A DNA stretch of 5,823 bases from an uncultured Oxalobacteraceae bacterium (GTDB lineage Bacteria > Pseudomonadota > Gammaproteobacteria > Burkholderiales > Burkholderiaceae). This document shows, in pieces, positions 1 through 5,240 of the stretch. The stretch is from assembly GCA_946479255.1 (NCBI GenBank), contig CAMLFK010000301.1, positions 1 through 5,823 of the forward strand, in the 5' to 3' direction. Position 1 is the first letter of the stretch; each line of letters opens with the position of its first letter. Made by a program: the position numbers and the translations under genes. The notes below the pieces were generated by a model. It made no database searches, had not been told where the DNA came from, and saw only the letters and a list, made by a program, of their open reading frames with translations.

Positions 1-132
1 GGCCGATGGAAAGGGAAGAGCGGCGCGGGTATTTTCTCAGAAAAACGCTACGGGGATGTCGATTCTGGCCTGGGTCGTTCGTCTAAGTAGTGCACGGTAC
101 AACTTCGTATCGCCTCTACGACCATCCAACTC

Positions 133-137
133 AGGAG
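133..137 (+). promoter_or_regulatory. Shine-Dalgarno site of the GST gene
   Basis: AGGAG lies 8 bases before the ATG at 146. It sets that ATG as the start. The reading frame stays open upstream to an ATG at 56, but that start has no comparable site and would add 30 residues that do not resemble a GST N-terminus. No convincing -35/-10 pair was seen in positions 1-132. Confidence 0.8.
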
Positions 138-145
138 AAAACGCT

Positions 146-814
146 ATGCCCCATTCAATGCTCCCCATTATCACCGCCTTCGAAAAATCGCCCGATAAAG
201 GCCAGGGACTTGCGCGTGACATGCGTGTTCGCTGGGCGCTTGAAGAAGTTGGCCAACCTTACGAAGTTCGCCTTGTTTCCTTCAAGGCGATGAAGGAAGC
301 CGGGCACCGGGCACTTCATCCCTTCGGGCAGATTCCGACCTATGAAGAAGGCAGTCTTGCCCTGTTCGAGTCGAGTGCGATCGTGTTTCATATCGCTGAG
401 CGTCATGACGGCCTGTTGCCAATTGGTGCGAACCCCAGGGCGCGCGCCATCACTTGGATGTTTGCGGCGGTTAATACCGTTGAGGCGCCCATCCTTGATC
501 TCCAAACAATCAAAATTTTGGAAGCCGACAAACCCTGGTATGCGGAGCGCCTGCCGATGGTCCTGGATCGTGTGCGTGTCCGGCTGGGCGAACTTTCCGC
601 ACGCCTTGGCGATGCCGACTGGCTCGATGGCGAATTCAGCGCGGGCGACCTGATGATGGTGCACGTACTGCTCAGGTTGCGATCATCGGGCTTGCTGGAC
701 GAATATCCGAACCTCGCAGCTTATGTCGCCCGCGGTGAAGCACGGCCGGCCTACAAGCGTGCTTTCGAGGCTCAACTGGCGGTCTTCACCGGCGCTGAGC
801 ACCGGCAAAATTAA
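146..814 (+). CDS. Glutathione S-transferase family protein
   Basis: This 222-residue protein has the usual length and two-domain plan of a cytosolic glutathione S-transferase. These enzymes conjugate or exchange glutathione on electrophilic substrates in the cytoplasm. The N-terminal thioredoxin-fold domain covers about residues 7-88. It includes the segment HPFGQIPTYEEG (residues 58-69) with the conserved cis-proline (Pro64), followed by FESSAI, whose Glu75-Ser76 pair is the usual contact for the glutathione gamma-glutamyl group. The all-helical C-terminal domain follows from about residue 95, with the SAGDLMM segment near residues 170-176 as the typical N-capping box region. The start at 146 rests on its Shine-Dalgarno site; Met5 (position 158) is a weaker alternative. 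The gene is alone on its strand and its stop overlaps the stop of the convergent Gfa-like gene. The substrate cannot be told from sequence. Confidence 0.93.
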   Translation: MPHSMLPIITAFEKSPDKGQGLARDMRVRWALEEVGQPYEVRLVSFKAMKEAGHRALHPFGQIPTYEEGSLALFESSAIVFHIAERHDGLLPIGANPRARAITWMFAAVNTVEAPILDLQTIKILEADKPWYAERLPMVLDRVRVRLGELSARLGDADWLDGEFSAGDLMMVHVLLRLRSSGLLDEYPNLAAYVARGEARPAYKRAFEAQLAVFTGAEHRQN

Positions 815-1206
815 GGGAAGTGCTCGGCGTCACGAGGAGGAACGACCCACTGGTGCATTCGCTCCTCATAGATGGACACCGTCGGGGAAGGAAAATCCGG
901 ATCCGCGAAGGCGCCAACGGGAATCGCCAGGTATGCTTCAAGCCCCTCGAGTTCATAGTAGACGGTAGAACCGCACTGCGGACAGAAGTGGAATCTGGCT
1001 CGCCCGCCCTCGTCACCAACGCGGGTGTACTCCGTTGAATCGCCAGTGATCGTTACGTGCTCACGCAGGAACCTGGCCTGCTGCCCGAAGACGCTTCCAG
1101 TACGGCGTTGGCAAGCCAGACAGTGACAGATCGAGTTGCGAACAGGATCGCCAGTGACCTGGGCTGAGAGTTGCCCACAGCTACAAGATGCAAATCGGGT
1201 TAACAC
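811..1206 (-). CDS. Gfa-family (DUF636) zinc-binding protein, CENP-V/GFA domain
   Basis: This 131-residue protein carries the full cysteine pattern of the glutathione-dependent formaldehyde-activating (Gfa/CENP-V) fold. With the GTG start at 1206, the ligands are CxC at Cys8 and Cys10, CHCxxC at Cys27, Cys29 and Cys32, and CxxCG at Cys75 and Cys78. Founding members bind zinc and were proposed to speed formation of S-hydroxymethylglutathione from formaldehyde. Most relatives have no proven activity, so the reaction is uncertain. I chose GTG at 1206 because GGAGGG lies just upstream (positions 1210-1215) and family members usually begin a few residues before the first cysteine. The frame also stays open to ATGs at 1224 and 1263 (150 aa), but those extra residues overlap the candidate promoter of the divergent gene. 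The short 3-4 base spacing of the GGAGGG site is a weak point. Its glutathione-linked neighbour, the GST, faces it tail to tail. Confidence 0.88.
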   Translation of the reverse strand: MLTRFASCSCGQLSAQVTGDPVRNSICHCLACQRRTGSVFGQQARFLREHVTITGDSTEYTRVGDEGGRARFHFCPQCGSTVYYELEGLEAYLAIPVGAFADPDFPSPTVSIYEERMHQWVVPPRDAEHFP

Positions 1207-1209
1207 CTG

Positions 1210-1215
1210 CCCTCC
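1210..1215 (-). promoter_or_regulatory. Shine-Dalgarno site before the GTG start of the Gfa-like gene
   Basis: On the minus strand this reads GGAGGG, followed by CAG and then GTG at 1206. The match is strong but the spacing is tight. It supports the shorter Gfa-like protein over the ATG at 1263. Confidence 0.5.
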
Positions 1216-1234
1216 AGTTAACATGCGCAAAAAA

Positions 1235-1263
1235 TTGCCGCTTTCAAGCTGCGACCTTATCAT
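1235..1263 (+). promoter_or_regulatory. Sigma-70-type promoter of the propeller gene
   Basis: TTGCCG (1235-1240) and TATCAT (1258-1263) are separated by exactly 17 bases and resemble the consensus TTGACA and TATAAT. Transcription would start near 1270 and leave a leader of about 35 bases before the start at 1303/1306. The site lies within the first codons of the long version of the opposing Gfa-like frame, which argues for the shorter version. Confidence 0.55.
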
Positions 1264-1272
1264 CGTTCAAAC

Positions 1273-1278
1273 AGTATA
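1273..1278 (-). promoter_or_regulatory. Possible -10 element for the Gfa-like gene
   Basis: The minus strand reads TATACT here, one mismatch from the consensus -10. No good -35 is seen 16-18 bases upstream, so it would need an activator or is chance. If real, the two divergent promoters overlap and could interfere with each other. Confidence 0.25.
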
Positions 1279-1305
1279 TCTGAGCTACTAATTCGATTAT
1301 TCGTG

Positions 1306-2448
1306 ATGCCCTACGACACGCAAAAATCTCGGCCAGGACAGATCGCAGCGCCGCGTCCCACAAAGTGGTCGGCGTACAGCTACGCTACATCAACAGCCAC
1401 CCTGACCGTGCTGGCGTTCATCGCGGCGAGTTTGTATGTGCCTGATGCTACTGCGGAAGAATCTCAATCCAGCTGTGGAAAACCCCTGTCATCGAGACTG
1501 AAGAAAGTCCCGCTTACGTCCATGGCCATCAAGACGCCACTCTATGTCATGCAAAGCTCAGGAAGGTTCTCCAGGCTGGACCTGAGCAGGCAAGTCTGGA
1601 CGCACATTTCGGATCATGAATTTGACGACACGGCGAGCGTTGTTCCCTCCGCTAATGGGCGCTGGATCAGTTACAGCGGTACGCGGAAAGGCTATTCAAG
1701 TACCCAATATTGGATCTACGACCGTCGGACCAAGGTAGATCGCATGGTCCTGGAACACCCGGCTTGGGGCGGGTCAATTCCCGAATTTTCGCCTGATAAC
1801 AAGTTCATCGTGATCGCCGCGAATTATGACAGTCGATGGGGCAGCGATACGGGTGCCGGCATCGTTCTGCTAGACACAGCAACATGGCACCCTGCGATGC
1901 TGAAGTTGCCAACGTTAATCCCAAAAAAGAATGCCTGGGCCTCCACGCGATGGTCAAAGGACGGCGCGGAGTTGCTGATCATGGTGCGCAGTATGGATGT
2001 GACAAACCAATTGGAGTATTTTTCTTATCGCCCGTCCACCAAAGCAGTTGAAAAGATATCCGGTCGCTACGATCGGAAAAGTTATGACCATGTCTATTCG
2101 CGCGGTGGGCGCGACATTCCCTTGTTTGACACTGTCTCTCCGCGCTCGATAGCCGGGCTCACTTCTGAATATTCGCCTAGTGGAAAATGGCGCGCATTTT
2201 TGGGCCCGGAAAGCCGAGACAGGACCTACGCGCTCAAAGTCACTGGCCCAAATGGCGTTGCCAAAGAAGTCGCGTTTGGCCGCTATGACGACTGCGAAGG
2301 TAAGACGCTTGCCATCACGGGCTGGATTGATGAGCAGCACCTCGTATACAGGGATCGCTCAGTGAATTATTTTGTCTTTGATACGAGTACCGGCAATAAG
2401 GCTGATTTATTCAAGGATAGCGAGCCGACGGACGTGTTCACCTGGTGA
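1306..2448 (+). CDS. Secreted PD40/TolB-like beta-propeller protein, function unknown
   Basis: This 380-residue protein begins with a basic stretch (Lys7, Arg9, Arg17, Lys20). A hydrophobic segment follows at about residues 29-45, then an Ala-Thr-Ala site at 48-50 that suits signal peptidase cleavage before Glu51. The unusually long n-region also allows an uncleaved membrane anchor. The mature part contains repeated blades of the PD40/WD40-like type: SPDNK near residues 162-166, SKDGAELL near 217-224, SPSGKW near 290-295, and a weaker SANGRW near 115-120. Such repeats occur in TolB and in the propeller domains of prolyl oligopeptidases, but no catalytic domain follows. It is therefore probably a periplasmic binding or scaffold protein. 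Cys57 and Cys330 are the only cysteines of the mature protein and may form a disulfide. A GTG at 1303 directly precedes the ATG, and neither has a clear Shine-Dalgarno site. No operon partner is seen. Confidence 0.8.
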   Translation: MPYDTQKSRPGQIAAPRPTKWSAYSYATSTATLTVLAFIAASLYVPDATAEESQSSCGKPLSSRLKKVPLTSMAIKTPLYVMQSSGRFSRLDLSRQVWTHISDHEFDDTASVVPSANGRWISYSGTRKGYSSTQYWIYDRRTKVDRMVLEHPAWGGSIPEFSPDNKFIVIAANYDSRWGSDTGAGIVLLDTATWHPAMLKLPTLIPKKNAWASTRWSKDGAELLIMVRSMDVTNQLEYFSYRPSTKAVEKISGRYDRKSYDHVYSRGGRDIPLFDTVSPRSIAGLTSEYSPSGKWRAFLGPESRDRTYALKVTGPNGVAKEVAFGRYDDCEGKTLAITGWIDEQHLVYRDRSVNYFVFDTSTGNKADLFKDSEPTDVFTW

Positions 2449-2578
2449 GGTGGGGTAGCGCATCCTTGTTCTACGCGCCTTCCTGGCCAATCAGACAATG
2501 ATGCCATTTAAATAAGCATGCGCGTGATTGTTTGTATGGACGCAGCGGAGATCGTCTCAGATAGACTCAGGTGCTTGA

Positions 2579-2827
2579 TCAGGTGGCGGCAGGCACTATC
2601 ATGACGTACCAGGACTGCGCGACAGCTTTGCGAGTTAGCGCATCTGTCTCGAAGCCGGTCACAGTCCGCGCCGCGTCGCCTACCCACAAGATCACCGCGT
2701 CACGCAGGCGCGGCAGGACCTCCGAGCCAGTCAGCGCATCCCGGAGATACGCGCCGCGCACGCTCCGACTCAATTCCCGGTCATACTCTTCCGACGAAAG
2801 CGGTGTTGTAGGGAAACTGGTTGGTCG
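2579..2827 (-). CDS. Possible small protein or gene remnant, unrecognised
   Basis: From a GTG at 2827 a minus-strand frame runs for 82 residues and ends at a TGA at 2579. The translated product has a plausible amphipathic middle (residues LRDALTGSEVLPRLRDAVIL) and fairly GC-rich third codon positions. I do not recognise it. No good Shine-Dalgarno site precedes the GTG. The frame continues open upstream without an ATG until it enters the terminator and the hydroxylase gene in another frame. It could be the 3' end of a gene whose start was lost, a real small gene, or chance. It lies downstream of the operon terminator and overlaps the hairpin at 2796-2857. Confidence 0.25.
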   Translation of the reverse strand, partial: RPTSFPTTPLSSEEYDRELSRSVRGAYLRDALTGSEVLPRLRDAVILWVGDAARTVTGFETDALTRKAVAQSWYVMIVPAAT

Positions 2828-2857
2828 CACAACAAGTCTACCTGCTTCACCGCTTTC
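2796..2857. repeat. Long imperfect inverted repeat (three-part hairpin)
   Basis: GAAAGCGGTG (2796-2805) is the exact reverse complement of CACCGCTTTC (2848-2857). Inside it GTAG (2808-2811) pairs with CTAC (2838-2841), and ACTGGTTG (2816-2823) pairs with CAACAAGT (2830-2837) with one mismatch. A 6-base tip is left. The three helices with offset bulges give a folded element of 62 bases. No T-run of terminator type follows on either strand. Confidence 0.6.
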
Positions 2858-2902
2858 TTCATTTCTAGGTTGCTTCCCGCTAATCCGCGAAGAACCAAAG
2901 AA

Positions 2903-2934
2903 AAACCCACTCCCCGGGCTTGGGAAGCGGGTTT
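2903..2934 (-). terminator. Rho-independent terminator of the four-gene operon
   Basis: On the minus strand AAACCCGCTTCCC pairs along 13 positions (two G-T wobbles) with GGGGAGTGGGTTT, around a 6-base loop (AAGCCC). The T-rich run TTCTTT follows at 2897-2902. It begins 26 bases after the stop of the hydroxylase gene, as expected for the end of the operon. Confidence 0.8.
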
Positions 2935-2960
2935 GGCCAGGGCGCACAGGCGGCGCGGGT

Positions 2961-3614
2961 TCAGGTGTCGACGTGGCCCGGGTAGAACACCCACAGCACG
3001 ATGATCTGCTTTTCACCGTCGCGCACGGTTTCGCCGCCGTGCAGCAGGTGCGAGGGGAAGATCAGCACGCGGCCGGTCTTGGGCACGCATTTGTAATTGA
3101 GCGTGGGAAAGCTCGTTTCGCCACCGCTGAAGCTGTCGTTGAGGTAGAGGATGACGCTGAACGCGCGGTACGGCTTCAGTTTGTTGGAGTCGGAATGCGG
3201 GATGAAGACGCCGCCGGGCGGATAGCGCACGATTTCCGCTTCCCCGAACCGCTCGGTCGCCAGTCCATATTCCTCGTGGATGAAGGGCAGGACCTGCTGG
3301 CGGACGAAGTCGAAAAAGAAGCCGGCGTTGGGGTAGTCGTCGAGGTCGACATCGGCGAAGTGCACCCGCTCGGCGATCCGCTTGCCGGGATCGAGCACCA
3401 CCCGCATCTGCCCGGCGCCGGTGGCTTCGTCGTACTCGTAGCGCGTGATCTTGGCCGCCTTCCATTGGTCATGGCCGCGGAACTCGTCGACGATGGCGGC
3501 GCAGCGCGCCGGGGAGAGCGCATCCGCGACGTAGACGCCGGAACCGACTGGTTCGAACGCTATCGTCGCGGATGGATTCTCGCACAATGTTTCCTGTGCA
3601 ATCATCTCAGGCAC
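2961..3614 (-). CDS. 2OG-Fe(II) oxygenase, prolyl-4-hydroxylase type
   Basis: This 217-residue protein is a single-domain member of the Fe(II)/2-oxoglutarate oxygenases of the prolyl 4-hydroxylase (P4Hc) branch. These couple oxidative decarboxylation of 2-oxoglutarate to hydroxylation of a substrate, often a peptide side chain. The iron triad is visible: His140-x-Asp142 in IPHSDSN, and the distal His192 in SHLLHGGETV. Lys202, ten residues further on, is in the place of the residue that binds the 2-oxoglutarate carboxylate. The FSVILYLND strand (residues 152-160) and the GGETSFP turn (164-170) are typical of the double-stranded beta-helix core. There is no signal peptide, so it acts in the cytoplasm. 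The GTG at 3614 starts only three bases after the stop of the peptide gene; an ATG at 3605 is the alternative. Neither has a strong Shine-Dalgarno site, which suggests translational coupling to the peptide gene. Hydroxylation of that peptide is an inference from the gene order. Confidence 0.9.
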   Translation of the reverse strand: MPEMIAQETLCENPSATIAFEPVGSGVYVADALSPARCAAIVDEFRGHDQWKAAKITRYEYDEATGAGQMRVVLDPGKRIAERVHFADVDLDDYPNAGFFFDFVRQQVLPFIHEEYGLATERFGEAEIVRYPPGGVFIPHSDSNKLKPYRAFSVILYLNDSFSGGETSFPTLNYKCVPKTGRVLIFPSHLLHGGETVRDGEKQIIVLWVFYPGHVDT

Positions 3615-3617
3615 CGC

Positions 3618-3845
3618 TCAGATGGTCCACTCGCCGTGCGGCGGGCGCACGCCCATCTTCTCCAGTTCGTCGTAGGAGCAGAAGCTGAGGCTGCCGAGCG
3701 CGCCGGCGCTCAGCTCCAGGTTTTCCTTGCGCAGCACATCGCTGAGTGCGGAAGCGAGGCGGAACTTCAGCTGCGGACGGTCCTCAATTTCCCGGCGCAG
3801 GCCGCAAATCGAAAGTGGCTTGGTCATTTCTGCAATGTCGCTCAT
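3618..3845 (-). CDS. 75-residue peptide, candidate substrate or precursor of the operon's enzymes
   Basis: I do not recognise a named family. The peptide has no signal sequence or membrane segment. A charged, helix-prone stretch covers residues 17-45. It is followed by a small-residue segment (LSAGALGSLSF, 46-56), a short acidic stretch (YDELEK, 58-63), and the C-terminal tail GVRPPHGEWTI (65-75). It has two cysteines, Cys14 and Cys56. The ATG at 3845 is fixed by a strong Shine-Dalgarno site, GGGAGA, with 5-base spacing. It sits between a methyltransferase and a prolyl-hydroxylase-like enzyme and practically abuts the latter. A small, well-translated protein among modifying enzymes is the usual layout of a RiPP precursor. 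The tail loosely recalls the end of nitrile-hydratase-like leader peptides, but this is weak. It could also be a small accessory subunit or a regulator of either enzyme. Confidence 0.75.
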   Translation of the reverse strand: MSDIAEMTKPLSICGLRREIEDRPQLKFRLASALSDVLRKENLELSAGALGSLSFCSYDELEKMGVRPPHGEWTI

Positions 3846-3850
3846 TTTGT

Positions 3851-3856
3851 TCTCCC
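3851..3856 (-). promoter_or_regulatory. Strong Shine-Dalgarno site of the 75-residue peptide gene
   Basis: The minus strand reads GGGAGA, then five bases, then ATG at 3845. A second ACGGGAG copy lies 67 bases upstream (3919-3925) with no start codon at a working distance. Confidence 0.8.
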
Positions 3857-3935
3857 GTTCGGTTGGTTTTGGGTGTCGCTTAGGCTCCGGTGGTTCGCGT
3901 GGCTTGTGCTGGTTGCACCTCCCGTGAATGGACAG

Positions 3936-4769
3936 TCATGGGTTTGGCTTCCTGGCGGCCAGCGCCAGCCGGGCGGTGCCAGCGCTGTAGGCATTGCCGT
4001 CGAAGCCGTCGTAACACCGCACGCCCGTAAAGCCGGCGGCCGCCAGCAGGCCGGCCAGTTCCTCCGTGTCATAGATGCGGCGGCCCCAGGCCAGCGAGCG
4101 CCGCTCGCGGCCGCGCGCGACGATCACCTCCTTGGAGAGCCAGCCCTGCTCGTGGTCGAGCTGGGTGATCTCCTCGTAGCGGACGCCATCGATTTCGCGC
4201 GCCTTATGCGGATGGAACGATTTCGACAGCTGGTCGCGCGTGGTGATGTCGATCAGGATTTGCCCGTCCGCCTTCAACGACGCGCACATGTTCTGCAATA
4301 CCCGCAGGTTGTCGGCGTCATCGCGGAAGTAACCAAACGACGTGTTCAGGTTGAGGACCGCGTCGAACGCGCCGGGGCGCCGGAAATCGCGCATGTCGGC
4401 CGCAATCCAGTCGACCGGCAGCCCGGCGCTGCCCGCCCGCACCGTCGCTTCCGCCAGGTACAGCTCGCACCGGTCGACCCCGGTAACCCGATGCCCCGCG
4501 GCCGCCAGCGAAATGCTGTGCCGTCCGGTCCCACATGGGATGTCGAGCACGCTTGCGCCGGGGGCCAGGCGCAGCAGCCGCAGGATCGCCGCCACCTCCC
4601 CCGGCGCGGCGGCCCAGCGCTCCGGACCGAAGATGAGGTCGCCGATGCTGGTCCACAGCGAATCGTCGAAGCCGCGCTGCACCGGCGGGCGGGCAGGGGC
4701 CGGCAAGGGATGCTCGCCGGAGGCGGGCGCAGGATTGCCGAGCATGGTAACGAGGCCCAGGCCTTGCAT
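3936..4769 (-). CDS. Class I SAM-dependent methyltransferase
   Basis: This 277-residue protein has the Rossmann-like fold of class I methyltransferases, which transfer a methyl group from S-adenosylmethionine. Motif I, VLDIPCGTGRHS, is at residues 74-85. The acidic end of strand 2, GVDR (97-100), contacts the ribose. AADMRDFR (123-130) is the adenine-side motif. LNLNTSFGYF (139-148) and the later ILIDITTRD (171-179) complete the core. The C-terminal half (about 190-277) carries the beta-strands seen in N-methyltransferases that act on small amines or sugars, so an O- or N-acceptor is likely but unproven. The ATG at 4769 overlaps the stop of the upstream gene in a TAATG arrangement, so the two are probably translationally coupled. 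An ATG at 4745 is a possible later start, because the first 25-30 residues are Pro/Ala-rich and poorly structured. A 90-base gap separates it from the peptide gene downstream. Confidence 0.9.
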   Translation of the reverse strand: MQGLGLVTMLGNPAPASGEHPLPAPARPPVQRGFDDSLWTSIGDLIFGPERWAAAPGEVAAILRLLRLAPGASVLDIPCGTGRHSISLAAAGHRVTGVDRCELYLAEATVRAGSAGLPVDWIAADMRDFRRPGAFDAVLNLNTSFGYFRDDADNLRVLQNMCASLKADGQILIDITTRDQLSKSFHPHKAREIDGVRYEEITQLDHEQGWLSKEVIVARGRERRSLAWGRRIYDTEELAGLLAAAGFTGVRCYDGFDGNAYSAGTARLALAARKPNP

Positions 4770-5065
4770 TACTTCTTGCCGGTCCGCAGCGACCGCATGT
4801 GCGACCGGAAGGTCTGGACCGGCGCCATGTTGACGTGGGTGCCGGTGGCGTGCGCGATCGCGGCGACCGCCTTGCGGGCCTCGTCCTCGGTGTCCGCCTC
4901 GACGATGTCGATGGTCGTTTCAGCGTCGATCTTGTAGCTCGACACGATGTCGAACGATGGCGCCGCCGCGCGGTAGCTTTCGTGCGCTGCCTTCACCTTG
5001 CCAACGAGATCGGGACTGTGCAACAGGCCGTGCGGGAATTTCGTGGTAACCATGAATAAGCTCAT
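4769..5065 (-). CDS. Small GYD/DUF3303-like alpha-beta protein, first gene of the operon
   Basis: This 98-residue protein has the strand-helix-strand-strand-helix-strand pattern of a ferredoxin-like (dimeric alpha-beta barrel) fold. It begins with a strand ending in VTTKFP, followed by a helix with AAHESYRAA, the pair SFDIVSSYKI and TTIDIVEADT, a second helix DEARKAVAAIA, and the final strand THVNMAPVQTF. This resembles the GYD and DUF3303 families, small proteins of mostly unknown role. The assignment is by pattern only. The ATG at 5065 has a good Shine-Dalgarno site (GAGGAG, 7-base spacing). An upstream TTG at 5080 overlaps that site and is rejected. The gene leads the operon and its stop overlaps the methyltransferase start. 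It could be a small enzyme, a substrate carrier or a partner subunit. Confidence 0.7.
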   Translation of the reverse strand: MSLFMVTTKFPHGLLHSPDLVGKVKAAHESYRAAAPSFDIVSSYKIDAETTIDIVEADTEDEARKAVAAIAHATGTHVNMAPVQTFRSHMRSLRTGKK

Positions 5066-5072
5066 GCCAGAT

Positions 5073-5078
5073 CTCCTC
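5073..5078 (-). promoter_or_regulatory. Shine-Dalgarno site of the GYD-like gene
   Basis: The minus strand reads GAGGAG seven bases before the ATG at 5065. It decides the start of the first gene of the operon. Confidence 0.8.
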
Positions 5079-5107
5079 AAAGTCGGGTTGTGGGTGACAG
5101 CGAAACA

Positions 5108-5136
5108 AGGCTACACGCGGCGCCTGGGCCTGGCAA
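5108..5136 (-). promoter_or_regulatory. Candidate promoter of the four-gene operon
   Basis: On the minus strand TTGCCA (5131-5136) is a near-perfect -35. It is followed after 17 bases by TAGCCT (5108-5113), which keeps the three most conserved -10 positions (T, A and final T). Transcription would start near 5101, about 36 bases before the first ATG. The weak -10 suggests low or activated expression. Confidence 0.4.
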
Positions 5137-5214
5137 TTCGGGCGGCATAACGCGGCGATTGAATTTTTGGATGGTTGGGCTGGCCGCCATACCCGGGTTT
5201 GCGCCGCCCGGGCC

Positions 5215-5240
5215 GTAAGCGGTCACGCGGCGGCATAAGC
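5215..5240. mobile_element. Possible terminal end of the IS66-family element
   Basis: IS66-family elements usually end with 5'-GTAA. The plus strand reads GTAAGCGG at 5215-5222, immediately outside the transposase stop at 5223. If this is the real end, the 8 bases before it (5207-5214) would be one copy of the target duplication. The other end is outside the window, so the pair cannot be compared. Confidence 0.35.

Larger units (their letters stand above)
2449..2902. other. Mostly non-coding stretch between the propeller gene and the minus-strand operon
   Basis: No well-supported gene lies here. Positions 2449-2575 have no recognisable terminator or promoter for the preceding gene. Positions 2579-2827 hold a weak minus-strand frame, and 2796-2857 an imperfect hairpin, both listed separately. 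Confidence 0.6.

Noticed and set aside
56..145. A 30-residue N-terminal extension of the GST from the ATG at 56.
   Set aside because: There is no ribosome binding site at 56, whereas AGGAG precedes the ATG at 146, and GST proteins start close to the first beta-strand.
2449..2575. Terminator for the propeller gene.
   Set aside because: No stable GC-rich stem followed by a T-run could be found. Only short, poorly placed palindromes such as GCATGC occur.
2796..2857. Integron attC recombination site.
   Set aside because: The folded shape and length are similar, but the required RYYYAAC and GTTRRRY boxes are not at the ends, and no integrase or cassette array is present.
2571..4937. A 788-codon open frame on the plus strand.
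   Set aside because: It runs antisense to three well-supported enzyme and peptide genes and into a fourth. It has no recognisable domain and is rich in Arg, Ala, Gly and Val, as expected for the mirror frame of GC-rich genes.
5066..5080. TTG start at 5080 for the GYD-like gene.
   Set aside because: It would overlap the GAGGAG ribosome binding site that fits the ATG at 5065.
5192..5212. CCCGGG hairpin as a terminator for the IS66 transposase.
   Set aside because: Two CCCGGG copies can pair around a 9-base loop, but no T-run follows on the minus strand. The copies are themselves palindromic, so chance is likely.
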